Shown: positions 56,992 through 64,000 of the stretch, one piece after another
Numbering within the stretch: position 1 is the first letter of the stretch
Layout: each line of letters opens with the position of its first letter
DNA from: an uncultured Eubacteriales bacterium
GTDB lineage: Bacteria; Bacillota; Clostridia; Christensenellales; Aristaeellaceae
Length of the DNA: 64,000 nucleotides
Assembly: GCA_902764875.1 (NCBI GenBank)
Contig: CACWXP010000009.1
Coordinates: forward strand, 1 to 64,000
Direction of reading: 5' to 3'
The notes under the pieces: model-generated
The model's database searches: none
Seen by the model: only the letters and a program-made list of their open reading frames with translations
What the model was told of the DNA's origin: nothing
Made by a program: the position numbers and the translations under genes

Positions 56992-58419
56992 TTATTCCTT
57001 CGCGGGTTCATTCTTTTCCGCTTCCAGGCGTTGTGCCTGCCGGGCGGCTTCCTCCCGCAGGGAAGCATTCTGCCCGTTTTCGGTCACCCAGGCGAAATCC
57101 GCCAGCGCCTTTTCCGTCTCCCCCAGCTGCATGTGGCACACGCCCATGCTGTAGCGGCAGTTTTCCTGTTCCGCGCCGCCGGCCTCCGCTGCGGTGAAAT
57201 CCTCCAGCGCTTCGCTCCAGCGACTCTCCGCCAGCAGGCTGCTGCCCCGGAGATAGCGGACATAGGGATCGTCCTTCTCTTCCAGGGAAAGCGTAAGCAC
57301 CTCCGCCGCCTGGGCAAAGTTCCCAAGCTTCATGTACGACGCGCCTGTCAGCTGGCACAGGTGGGCATAATCCAGCGGCTTCAGTTCCGCCCGCACTTTG
57401 CCGGTCACGTCTTCCACGCCGGCCTGGGCTGCGCCGGGGTTTTCGCCCTGCCGGATCCGTTCAATCAGCCGCTCCCCGTATTCGCAGGCCCGCTCATGGT
57501 CCCCGGTCAGGGAAGCGCAGATGACCACGTAGTAGTACAGGGACCAGGGATCGGTTTCGCTGCCGCTCAGGGCCAGGGTAAAATACCGGTTCGCCTTGGT
57601 GTAATCCCCGGCTCGGAGGAATCCCGTGCCCAGCAGGGTGCCGGTAATCGCCCGGTTTTCCTCATGGTCCTTCAGGTACCGTTCGCCATCCTGTTCCGCT
57701 TCTGTCATCTTCCCCAGCTGCACGTAGCAGTAGGCCCGATCCAGCAGGTATTTTTCGTCGCCGCCGTCCTCCAGCACCCGTGTCCAGAGGTTGGCCGCCG
57801 TGGCATACTCGCCGGCCGCCTCATAGATGTTCACAAGTTCCGGCAGCAGCGTCGGGGAATCGCCGGCCGCGCTCAGGCAGGCGCCCGCGTCCCGCACCGC
57901 ACCCGCGGTATCTCCCAGGTTCAGGCGGACCTGCGCCCGGGTCAGCACCGCTTCCACATAAGGCGTCACCGCGATGCCGAGGTCCAGCCAGTTCAGGGCC
58001 TTTTCGTATTCACCCAGCAGCACGTACAGATAGCCCATCCGCAGATACTGGGTCGCGGATTCTTCCTCGCTGCCCTCAAAGACTTCCAGCGCCTTTTCCT
58101 GATAGGCCGCCGCTTCGTCGTACCGGCCCTGGGCGATGGCAATCTGGATGGCCAGATCGTAATCCTCAAAGCTGCGTTTGCCGCTCAGCAGATTCCTGGC
58201 AAAATCGCTCATCCGCTCAATCCTCGAACGGTTGGCATACCGGTCGTTCTGCAGCAGCTGCTGCGCCGCCAGGCGGACGCTCCGATTTTCGTCCCGGGTC
58301 GCGTCGGTCTGCACGCCCGTTTGCCGGAAAACCAGGATGCCGGGGATCATCGTAATGACAATCGCAATGGCAATAATCCGCAATGCCAGACGGTGTGTTT
58401 CCGGTTTTGTCCGAGCCAT
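56992..58419 (-). CDS. Membrane-anchored TPR-repeat protein (475 aa), giant operon
   Basis: A short basic N terminus (MARTKPETHRLALR) leads into one transmembrane helix at about residues 13-32 (IIAIAIVITMIPGILVF). The rest, with TPR-like helical pairs, is predicted outside: YDEAAAYQEKALEVFEG, LRMGYLYVLLGEYEKALNWL, YVQLGKMTEAEQDGERYL, SYMKLGNFAQAAEVLTLSLE and YSMGVCHMQLGETEKALADF. A GTG seven codons earlier is in frame, but AAAGGGGAAAG points to the ATG at 58419. With that start it is 475 aa, equal to the second TPR protein. It is the first gene after the promoter and LytTR-like boxes, so I infer it is the leading gene of the regulated giant protein operon. Confidence 0.85.
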   Translation of the reverse strand: MARTKPETHRLALRIIAIAIVITMIPGILVFRQTGVQTDATRDENRSVRLAAQQLLQNDRYANRSRIERMSDFARNLLSGKRSFEDYDLAIQIAIAQGRYDEAAAYQEKALEVFEGSEEESATQYLRMGYLYVLLGEYEKALNWLDLGIAVTPYVEAVLTRAQVRLNLGDTAGAVRDAGACLSAAGDSPTLLPELVNIYEAAGEYATAANLWTRVLEDGGDEKYLLDRAYCYVQLGKMTEAEQDGERYLKDHEENRAITGTLLGTGFLRAGDYTKANRYFTLALSGSETDPWSLYYYVVICASLTGDHERACEYGERLIERIRQGENPGAAQAGVEDVTGKVRAELKPLDYAHLCQLTGASYMKLGNFAQAAEVLTLSLEEKDDPYVRYLRGSSLLAESRWSEALEDFTAAEAGGAEQENCRYSMGVCHMQLGETEKALADFAWVTENGQNASLREEAARQAQRLEAEKNEPAKE

Positions 58420-58481
58420 GGCACTTTCCCCTTTCAACACACCGTTTTGGCATTTTTCCCCAATGCTATTTTACGGTACAT

Positions 58482-58510
58482 ATAATAGAAAGGACAGAAA
58501 AAAGGGACAA
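58482..58510 (-). promoter_or_regulatory. Promoter of the TPR-TPR-giant operon
   Basis: TTGTCC (58505-58510), 17 nt, TATTAT (58482-58487) on the minus strand, about 63 nt before the ATG at 58419. The -35 departs from consensus, as expected for an activated promoter. Confidence 0.65.
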
Positions 58511-58535
58511 GTTGTCTGCGAACAGTGACAACTTG
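58508..58535. promoter_or_regulatory. Inverted repeat overlapping the -35
   Basis: CAAGTTGTC-N10-GACAACTTG, perfect nine-bp arms. It covers the -35 and could be a second regulator site or a hairpin. Confidence 0.65.
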
Positions 58536-58554
58536 CAATTTCATCGCGACTTTT

Positions 58555-58583
58555 ATGTAACTTTTTAAAAAAGTGATGTAACT
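58555..58583. promoter_or_regulatory. Tandem LytTR-like boxes
   Basis: ATGTAACT at 58555-58562 and again at 58576-58583; on the minus strand AGTTACAT twice, 21 bp apart start to start. Two same-face direct repeats with a GTT core are typical for LytTR regulators (AgrA, VirR). They lie just past the stop codon of the LytTR gene and upstream of the TPR promoter. Confidence 0.6.
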
Positions 58584-58595
58584 ATTGGACTGATT

Positions 58596-59312
58596 TTACC
58601 CTCTCCGGATCCGGGTGAATTTATAGTTGAGCCACTGCTGCCGGACTTCCTTGCCGTTCCGGCTGTGCATGGGCAGCCGGCTCCCCGTATCTGTCAGGCA
58701 GATTTTCTCGCTCATCTGAACCACATGATCCATGTTCACGGCTACGCCCTTAATGATCCGGATGAATCGGTCGTCCAGCCGATCCTCGGCATCGCGGAAT
58801 GTCATCCGCGTGCGGTAGGTTCTCTCGTTCCTGTCCGTAATGCAGAGGTAATTGCCGTCCGCCTCCACGGAAACAATGTCTGAAAGCGGAAGGCTGTAAT
58901 CCCGGCGGTCGGCGGTGAAGGACAGCTGCTTTTCCTGTTCTGTACGCAGATGCAGCAGATGATCCAGCGTGCGGAAAACCGCCTCCCTGGAGCAGGGCTT
59001 GATGAGATAGTCCGTAGCGAAGACGGAAAAGGCGTCGGGCCGGTGCTCCTCGCTGGTGGTCATGAAGATGATGGCCGTGTCGTCATCCTGTTCTCGGATC
59101 ATTTTTGCGGTTTCTATGCCCGTTAGCCCGTCCATATAGATATCCAGGAACACAAGGGCAAAAGCATAGGGATGGTAGCCGGCCAGCAGGTCTTCCCCGC
59201 TTTGGAATTCCTCTGTGCTGATCTCCAGGCTGTGCACGGTGGCATAGTCCCGGAGCACCGCCGCCAGCCCGGCACGCTCGGCGGCAGCATCGTCCACAAT
59301 CGCAATTCTCAT
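58596..59312 (-). CDS. LytTR-family response regulator
   Basis: A 238-aa two-domain regulator. The receiver domain has the acidic pair Asp7/Asp8 (MRIAIVDDAA), phosphoacceptor Asp57 (LVFLDIYMDGLTG), Thr85 (IIFMTTSEEH) and Lys105 (YLIKPCSRE). A LytTR DNA-binding domain occupies about 135-235 (IVSVEADGNYLCITDRNERT, RFIRIIKGVAVNMDHVVQMS). It overlaps the kinase gene by 4 nt (ATGA). Its probable target is the box array directly downstream, before the TPR-giant operon. Confidence 0.93.
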   Translation of the reverse strand: MRIAIVDDAAAERAGLAAVLRDYATVHSLEISTEEFQSGEDLLAGYHPYAFALVFLDIYMDGLTGIETAKMIREQDDDTAIIFMTTSEEHRPDAFSVFATDYLIKPCSREAVFRTLDHLLHLRTEQEKQLSFTADRRDYSLPLSDIVSVEADGNYLCITDRNERTYRTRMTFRDAEDRLDDRFIRIIKGVAVNMDHVVQMSEKICLTDTGSRLPMHSRNGKEVRQQWLNYKFTRIRRG

Positions 59313-60694
59313 TTTCTTCGTTTCACCCCCCCCATTTTGCCTGAAGATCCTTTATTTTCAACGGTTTTCACGTTATCTGACAGTTCGTCTTCCGCCAGTG
59401 GGATGGCAATGTTGGAATAGAACTGTTTGCCTTCATGATAGAATTGGGCAACCCCACCGTATTTCTCCGCCGTAGCAGTGACTGAGGACAGTCCGATGCC
59501 CTCGCCCTTCCGGTTGGTGGACTGATAAGTTCCGTTTCTTTCGCGGACATACCCGTCAAAGCTGTTCACCGCGACGATGTACAGCTGTACTCCGCCTTCC
59601 ACCAGGATGGTGAGCTGAATTTTCCTTTCTTCCGCCCGTTTGCAGGCAATCACCGCATTCTCCAGAATATTGCCCACCATGCCGCACAGCTCCACGTCAC
59701 TCAGCGGCAGCACATCCGGCAGGGTGACCTTCACCTGGAAGGCAATCTGATGCTGCTGACAGATATGGGCAATGTAATTCAGCAACGCGTTCAGCGCTGT
59801 GTTACCCGTGTAGGTGGTGATTTCCTTCACCGGCAGCTCCGCCACATATTGTTTCAGATACTGACCCAGCGTATGATAGTCCCCCGCTTCGTACAGTTCA
59901 TACAGGGTGCGGATGCTGTGGCGGAAATCGTGGCGCGTCCGTTCCGACGTTTTGATATACCGCTGCTGGGAGTCAAACTGGTTCATCTGCATTTCCAGCA
60001 GACGGCTTTGCTCCCGGGCTTCCATCGCGATCTTCGTATCCCAGATTGTGACATAAAACGCCGCCGTCTGGAGTCCCCAGATCACCAGCATCGTGCCATA
60101 CGCAGCTGTCTGCAGCATCATCTGCCCCCGGTCGTAATAAATGTCGTCATGGACCGGCCGCAGCAACAGATTGCAGACAAAAAGGGCCAGGGAGAGGGCC
60201 GTGATGATCACCCAGCTGCGCCGCGGCATCGGCTGATCCACCACCCGGCTGCCATACCTGAGAAATGCGTTCGCCAGAAGCAGGACAAAAACGCACCCGA
60301 GGCAGAGAAAGATCGCGGAGGATTGAAGCATATCCGTTTTTTCACTGAAGGACAGACCCAGCAGAGCATCAATACACTGGGACAAATTGGACAGAACGGA
60401 CAGCAGGCCCAAAGCAACGGAAAAGACGCCCAGCACCTTGAACAGAGGTGCCTTGACACTCCACCGGTAACCCGAGAAGCAGATCGCGAGCAGCGGGAAA
60501 AGCAGATCATTTTCACCCAATGGGAATACCGTGTTCAGCCAGGCCGCGCCCGCGGCCAGCAGCAGGAGCCCCGGAATTTCCACCAGCAATGTCCGGTGCA
60601 GCCCGAAACGAAGCTGATTCCGCATAGGCATCAGGCACAGCATCGCGGTCGGGACGATAATCAGATACGACAGAAAATACTGCAGGTACAGCAT
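59309..60694 (-). CDS. AgrC-type sensor histidine kinase with GHKL ATPase domain
   Basis: A 461-aa membrane kinase. About six to seven hydrophobic helices fill residues 5-215. A coiled linker leads to the H-box RTRHDFRHS (His255). The ATPase domain has N-box GMVGNILENAVIACKR and G-box RKGEGIGLSSV, typical for the HPK10/AgrC class that senses peptides or membrane states with its transmembrane part. No AgrD-like peptide or AgrB gene is visible nearby. It is first in a two-gene unit with the LytTR regulator; the C-terminal tail is lysine-rich. GGAGG precedes the ATG. Confidence 0.92.
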   Translation of the reverse strand: MLYLQYFLSYLIIVPTAMLCLMPMRNQLRFGLHRTLLVEIPGLLLLAAGAAWLNTVFPLGENDLLFPLLAICFSGYRWSVKAPLFKVLGVFSVALGLLSVLSNLSQCIDALLGLSFSEKTDMLQSSAIFLCLGCVFVLLLANAFLRYGSRVVDQPMPRRSWVIITALSLALFVCNLLLRPVHDDIYYDRGQMMLQTAAYGTMLVIWGLQTAAFYVTIWDTKIAMEAREQSRLLEMQMNQFDSQQRYIKTSERTRHDFRHSIRTLYELYEAGDYHTLGQYLKQYVAELPVKEITTYTGNTALNALLNYIAHICQQHQIAFQVKVTLPDVLPLSDVELCGMVGNILENAVIACKRAEERKIQLTILVEGGVQLYIVAVNSFDGYVRERNGTYQSTNRKGEGIGLSSVTATAEKYGGVAQFYHEGKQFYSNIAIPLAEDELSDNVKTVENKGSSGKMGGVKRRK

Positions 60695-60755
60695 GTCGGG
60701 TTTCCTCCAGGATGATTGCGGCAGTTGGTTGATAAACCTGCAAAAAACTCAAACC

Positions 60756-60784
60756 ATTATATTTTCAATTCCCTTTCAAGTCAA
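60756..60784 (-). promoter_or_regulatory. Promoter of the kinase-regulator pair
   Basis: TTGACT (60779-60784), 17 nt, TATAAT (60756-60761), about 60 nt before the kinase start. Close to consensus, suggesting steady basal expression of the sensor system. Confidence 0.8.
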
Positions 60785-60875
60785 TCGTTGATCCGCCGCA
60801 AAATATGCGAAACAGCCCATTTCCTCAGGCCAGATGGAAGGGAGGCAAGGCCGGGCTCCATGTCCCGGTGCAGCA

Positions 60876-61145
60876 ATGATTGGAAGAGAAAAGGAAAAAA
60901 AGATCCTTCAGGATTGTCTCAACAGCAAACGCCCCGAATTTCTCGCTGTATACGGGCGACGGAGAGTCGGAAAAACCTATCTGATCAGGAATTTCTTTCG
61001 GGAGCATTTTTCGTTCTATACAACCGGTGTGGCTAAACTGAACACCAGGCAGCAGCTTCGTGTCTTTCATGAAGCCCTGCAAAAATACGGAGATGAAAGC
61101 CGGGCGATGCCGGCAGATTGGCTGGAAGCCTTTTTTTTCATATGA
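60876..61145 (+). pseudogene. AAA ATPase (ATPase_2/DUF234-like), N-terminal fragment
   Basis: Plus-strand frame from ATG 60876: MIGREKEKKILQDCLNSKRP, then Walker A VYGRRRVGKTYLI and FFREHFSFYTTGVA. Intact members have over 400 residues with Walker B, sensor and DUF234 parts. Here only 89 codons remain and the frame ends at a run of eight T (LEAFFFI). In the neighbouring frame SYEYRMIYQERKMSRVLS continues to a TGA near 61195. Ribosome binding site weak. A remnant of a probable defence- or mobile-element-associated ATPase. Confidence 0.75.
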
Positions 61146-61190
61146 GTATCGCATGATTTATCAAGAACGAAAGATGAGCCGGGTTCTTTC

Positions 61191-61218
61191 TTGACATTTT
61201 TATATAATTTCATAGAAT
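61191..61218 (+). promoter_or_regulatory. Promoter of the XRE regulator gene
   Basis: Perfect TTGACA (61191-61196) and TAGAAT (61213-61218), 16-nt spacer, about 33 nt before ATG 61251. It overlaps the end of the ATPase remnant. Confidence 0.65.
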
Positions 61219-61250
61219 ATTGGTATAAATGCAAAAAGGGGGCATTTACA

Positions 61251-62039
61251 ATGGTTTATGATAAAAATCGCTTCATCAATAATGTCTATGAACTGGCGAA
61301 GCAGCAAAAGCTGAAAATCGGTGAACTTGAAACCGCCTGCGGTGTCAGTGTTGGTTATTTTGCCCGCCTTCGCCAAGGAGACAAGAATGCCGCCCCGGGG
61401 GTGGATTTATTGATAAAACTGGCAAATCGCCTGTCTGTCTCGGTGGACTCTCTTTTGTTTTTCGATTTCACCCAGGCCACCGGTTCTGATCAAAAGCTTC
61501 AGAGTTATATGGATAAACTCATTCGGGAAACGGAAACCCACCAGCTTGTCTGGCAAAGGGATTTGTCCGGGAACGGCTATCCCCTGCCGATGAACCCGAA
61601 CGGCACTTCAGCCCATCCGCTTTTTGCTTCAAAAGAAATATCGCTTTCCGATGATGAAGAGAAAGCTGAAAATGATCTTCCTGATCATGCGCGTTTATCG
61701 CTGGTTGTTTATCATTCCGTGTTCCGCCCGGATCAGGATGATCTTTCCGCCCTGGAGATCTACCGCTGTTCTTTCCCCCATAAAAGAACGCTTTATCTGT
61801 CCGTAGTGGTCAAACCCGATCCGGTTGTATCCGCTCCCGCCCGGTGGACGGAACTGGAGCTGCTGATGACCGAAGAAGGACTCGCTTCTCCGGTACCATT
61901 TGCGCATACGGATCACGAGCAACCCGGTTGCCTTGATAAGACGTTGATTCGCTTGTTGGATACAGTGAAAGGCGCATTAACGGCCCCAAAGCTGTCCCCG
62001 AAAGCCTGTGCGATGATTGATGACTATCTGGTTGATTGA
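61251..62039 (+). CDS. XRE-type helix-turn-helix protein of unknown role (262 aa)
   Basis: The N-terminal 70 residues form an XRE/Cro-type DNA-binding domain (VYELAKQQKLKIGELETACG, VSVGYFARLRQ, DLLIKLANRLSVSVDSLLFF). The remaining 190 residues match nothing I recognise. They include an acidic stretch (SLSDDEEKAENDLPDH) and beta-like segments (RTLYLSVVVKPDPVV), perhaps a ligand-binding domain. A frame extends 20 codons upstream, but AAAGGGGG lies just before the ATG at 61251 and the upstream part covers the promoter. It is one of few plus-strand genes and convergent with the methyltransferase fusion. Target unknown. Confidence 0.8.
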   Translation: MVYDKNRFINNVYELAKQQKLKIGELETACGVSVGYFARLRQGDKNAAPGVDLLIKLANRLSVSVDSLLFFDFTQATGSDQKLQSYMDKLIRETETHQLVWQRDLSGNGYPLPMNPNGTSAHPLFASKEISLSDDEEKAENDLPDHARLSLVVYHSVFRPDQDDLSALEIYRCSFPHKRTLYLSVVVKPDPVVSAPARWTELELLMTEEGLASPVPFAHTDHEQPGCLDKTLIRLLDTVKGALTAPKLSPKACAMIDDYLVD

Positions 62040-62096
62040 ATGCCATGAGGATATCCGATTGAAACAATTCCTGCTTTCCGCCCATTGCCCGGATCG

Positions 62097-63143
62097 TTAT
62101 GCCTTTGCGAGCACTGTACAGGTACTGACGCCCCACTTCTTCATCATCCGGACATCGCTGAAACCCGCATGACGCAGGATGTCCATCTCATGTTCCGCCA
62201 GCAGTGGCGTATCATAGTGATAGAACTCGTCATCGGAAAGCCCCTGCTCCTTTTTCAGCTGAGCAAGATTCCTGAAGTATTCTTTCTCCATTTCCTCTGA
62301 TTCCGCAAAATAATCCGTCAGGACGAAAACACCGCCTTCCTTCAGCGCATCATGCAGTTTTCTGTATAACTGCGCCTTCTTTTCCGCGGAAAAATGATGC
62401 AGTGATTCCACCGATACCGCGGCATCATACTTTCCCTCGTCCAGTGGGACATCAAAGTACGATGCCTGGATCAGCTTCAGGTTTTTCTCCGGAAACTTGG
62501 ATTTAAGGGCATTGAGCATCGCATCGGACAGATCAATGCCCGTAACTTGTGCTGACGGGTTCAGGGAAAAGTATTCTTCCAGTTCAAGACCGGTGCCGCA
62601 TCCCAGATCCAGCACCTGTGCATCTGCAGCCGCAGGCAGAAGGGATGCCGTATACGCATAGAATCGGGATGATCCCTCGATGTTCCTTCGCATGTGATCG
62701 TCGTAACCATTCACCCGGGATGCAAAGAAGTCATTCATTCTTTCAAGCCTGACATGATTTTCTGATGCCTGCTCCTGAAAGAATTCTATCTCTTCTCCCA
62801 ACGGTCCGATGCAAAATGCCATCCGCGCCAGGAATTCAGGATCGGAGTGGATCACAATATCTTTCGGTTCAATAAAAACCTCGTATCCGGCAGCCCTGAC
62901 TTTTGCAATGATGCCGTCAACATCATCCGTTGAAAAAGCAACATGACGGATCGCGCCTTTGGTCCTGACCCCTTCTCCGTTGCAGAAGATTTCGAGTAAT
63001 CCGTTGCCGGAATCCATCATGATGCCTTCCGGCCATTCTCTGACAGCAGAAAATCCAAGCACATTCAGGTAAAAATCCCTGGCCCGTTCGAATTCTTCTT
63101 TGGTTCCGCACTTCATGGAGATGTGGTGAATTCCCTTGATCAT
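62097..63143 (-). CDS. VOC-domain/SAM-dependent methyltransferase fusion
   Basis: A 348-aa two-domain enzyme. Residues 1-127 form a VOC (glyoxalase-like) domain: GIHHISMKCGTKEEFERARD, YLNVLGFS, RHVAFSTDDVD and EEIEFFQE, with candidate metal ligands His6, Glu51 (LLEIF), His68 and Glu120. Residues about 135-348 form a class I methyltransferase: motif I VLDLGCGTGLELEEY, then VTGIDLSDAMLNAL and VSVESLHHFS. The last part of motif I-type fold is complete (WGVSTCTVLAKA). Fusions of this type are unusual; the substrate is not predictable. A weak GGCGGAG site precedes the ATG. Upstream lies an anti-sigma remnant. Confidence 0.85.
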   Translation of the reverse strand: MIKGIHHISMKCGTKEEFERARDFYLNVLGFSAVREWPEGIMMDSGNGLLEIFCNGEGVRTKGAIRHVAFSTDDVDGIIAKVRAAGYEVFIEPKDIVIHSDPEFLARMAFCIGPLGEEIEFFQEQASENHVRLERMNDFFASRVNGYDDHMRRNIEGSSRFYAYTASLLPAAADAQVLDLGCGTGLELEEYFSLNPSAQVTGIDLSDAMLNALKSKFPEKNLKLIQASYFDVPLDEGKYDAAVSVESLHHFSAEKKAQLYRKLHDALKEGGVFVLTDYFAESEEMEKEYFRNLAQLKKEQGLSDDEFYHYDTPLLAEHEMDILRHAGFSDVRMMKKWGVSTCTVLAKA

Positions 63144-63169
63144 TTTGCTCCGCCTTTCCCGCTGATTCC

Positions 63170-63427
63170 GGATCCAGGCTGAAACACATGCTCAGTTCAT
63201 TCCGATCGTCTTCACGCCGGTAATGAAAAGAAGAAGCAGTCTGCCGGATGATGTTCAGCCCCCATCCCGCCTCTGTCAAGCATGTCAAACTCCTTCTCCT
63301 CCGCCGCGGCTGCGGTGGGGTCAAAGGGAATGCCGTCATCTGCAAGGACAACCCACAATTCCCCGTTTTGTTTTTCGCAGGAAAAATCAAGGTTCTTTGC
63401 CCCCGAATAATGCACGATGATTGCTTT
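63170..63427 (-). pseudogene. RsbW-like anti-sigma/ATP-binding protein remnant, frameshifted
   Basis: Two minus-strand frames combine into the C-terminal half of an RsbW-type HATPase. The first reads VHYSGAKNLDFSCEKQNGEL, then VVLADDGIPFDPTAAAA and EFDMLDRGGMG. After a run of five G (63259-63263) the match jumps to the next frame: GLNIIRQTASSFHYRREDDR, NELSMCFSLDP. The DDGIPFDP and RGGMGLNIIR motifs are the nucleotide-binding G boxes of this family. The N-terminal half with the N-box is missing and the ABC-F gene end lies there instead. Confidence 0.7.
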
Positions 63428-63428
63428 A

Positions 63429-64000
63429 TCATAAGCCGCTGTCCTGAGCTTCGCTCAGTGTTTCCCACGTCGCATACAGCTGCTCAATTTCTTCCTTCAG
63501 CCGGTTATAGGCCTTTGTCTTCTCCTGGGCCGCCTCCGGATCCGCCCAGGTTTCCGGATCCGCAAGCTCCTTCTCCATTTCTTCGGCCTCTTTCTCCGCC
63601 TTTGAAATGGCTTCCTCCGCCTTCTTCAGCTTCTCCTGTGCTGCCTTCAGGCGCTGCTGTTCCTCCCGGCTCCGCTTCTTTTCCTTGTCGATGGCCGTCC
63701 GGGTCATGCCTGCGGTCTCCCCGTCCGGCTCCGCGTCCCGGCTTACCTTGGCCAGATAGCTGTCGTAGTTTCCCAGATACTCCCTGATTCCGTCCTCTTC
63801 CAGCACGAACACTTTCTCCGCGAACCGGTTGATGAAATACCGGTCGTGGCTCACCGCCAGAATCGTCCCCGGATAGTCCGCCAGCGCGTCCTCCAGCACC
63901 TCCCGGCTGTCCATGTCCAGGTGGTTCGTCGGCTCGTCCAGCAGCAGCACGTTGTCCTTCCGCAGCATCAGTTCCGTCAGGGCCACCCGGCCCTTCTCCC
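63429..64000 (-). CDS. ABC-F family ATPase, C-terminal part only
   Basis: The 5' part is beyond the right edge. Visible are the end of the signature (EKGRVALTELMLRKDN), Walker [16 protein letters not shown], the switch AVSHDRYFINRF and a C-terminal charged coiled coil (AAQEKLKKAEEAISKAEKEA, YNRLKEEIEQLYATWETLSE). That extension is found in Uup/YdiF-like ABC-F proteins acting on ribosomes or nucleic acids. Unlike the ABC-F at 165-1763, the second site keeps the catalytic Glu and His. It ends with TGA directly followed by the anti-sigma remnant. Confidence 0.9.
   Translation of the reverse strand, partial: EKGRVALTELMLRKDNVLLLDEPTNHLDMDSREVLEDALADYPGTILAVSHDRYFINRFAEKVFVLEEDGIREYLGNYDSYLAKVSRDAEPDGETAGMTRTAIDKEKKRSREEQQRLKAAQEKLKKAEEAISKAEKEAEEMEKELADPETWADPEAAQEKTKAYNRLKEEIEQLYATWETLSEAQDSGL

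Overview
The window comes from a fairly GC-rich, probably anaerobic member of the Firmicutes (Clostridia). The evidence is a classical Firmicutes S10-spc ribosomal cluster with secY-adk-map, a map-KOW-infA-rpmJ tail, zinc-type S14, a YkpA-type ABC-F protein, an AgrC/LytTR two-component pair and strong GGAGG ribosome binding sites. The GH94 cellobiose phosphorylase start at the left edge fits a plant-fibre or gut habitat. The genus cannot be fixed from the sequence alone. Almost every gene is on the minus strand.

Layout. 1-5.9 kb: a probable operon (97-aa unknown protein, M20 dipeptidase, YkpA-type ABC-F, start of cellobiose phosphorylase), preceded by a membrane protein-uvrC pair. 5.95-18.8 kb: a single S10-spc ribosomal operon read from a TTGCAT-17-TATAAT promoter near 18.79 kb. 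It runs rpsJ to rpmJ and ends at a terminator directly after rpmJ; rpsM-rpsK-rpsD-rpoA-rplQ are not there. rplN (L14) carries an apparent 37-nt deletion and frameshift. 18.8-23.5 kb: an accessory patch with an isolated terminase cassette, a broken GNAT gene with a small partner gene, and decayed phage genes (DUF2815-like, SLOG-like).

23.57-60.7 kb is the striking part. One intact reading frame of about 31.8 kb encodes a secreted protein of about 10,607 residues. It has a signal peptide, a Gly/Thr/Glu-rich linker, thousands of residues of adhesin-like beta-helix repeats, a helical insertion, two long Ala-rich coiled-coil segments and a Cys-containing C-terminal domain. Upstream, in the same direction, lie two extracytoplasmic TPR proteins of equal length (475 aa), then a LytTR response regulator and an AgrC-type histidine kinase. 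Between the regulator and the first TPR gene are two 8-bp direct repeats spaced exactly 21 bp (the LytTR arrangement), a 9-bp inverted repeat and a promoter. I infer a regulated giant-fibre system in which the kinase and regulator control TPR-TPR-giant protein.

60.8-64 kb: a truncated AAA ATPase remnant, an XRE-type regulator on the plus strand, a VOC-methyltransferase fusion, a frameshifted RsbW-like anti-sigma remnant, and the 3' end of a second ABC-F gene. I found no tRNA, rRNA or CRISPR array.
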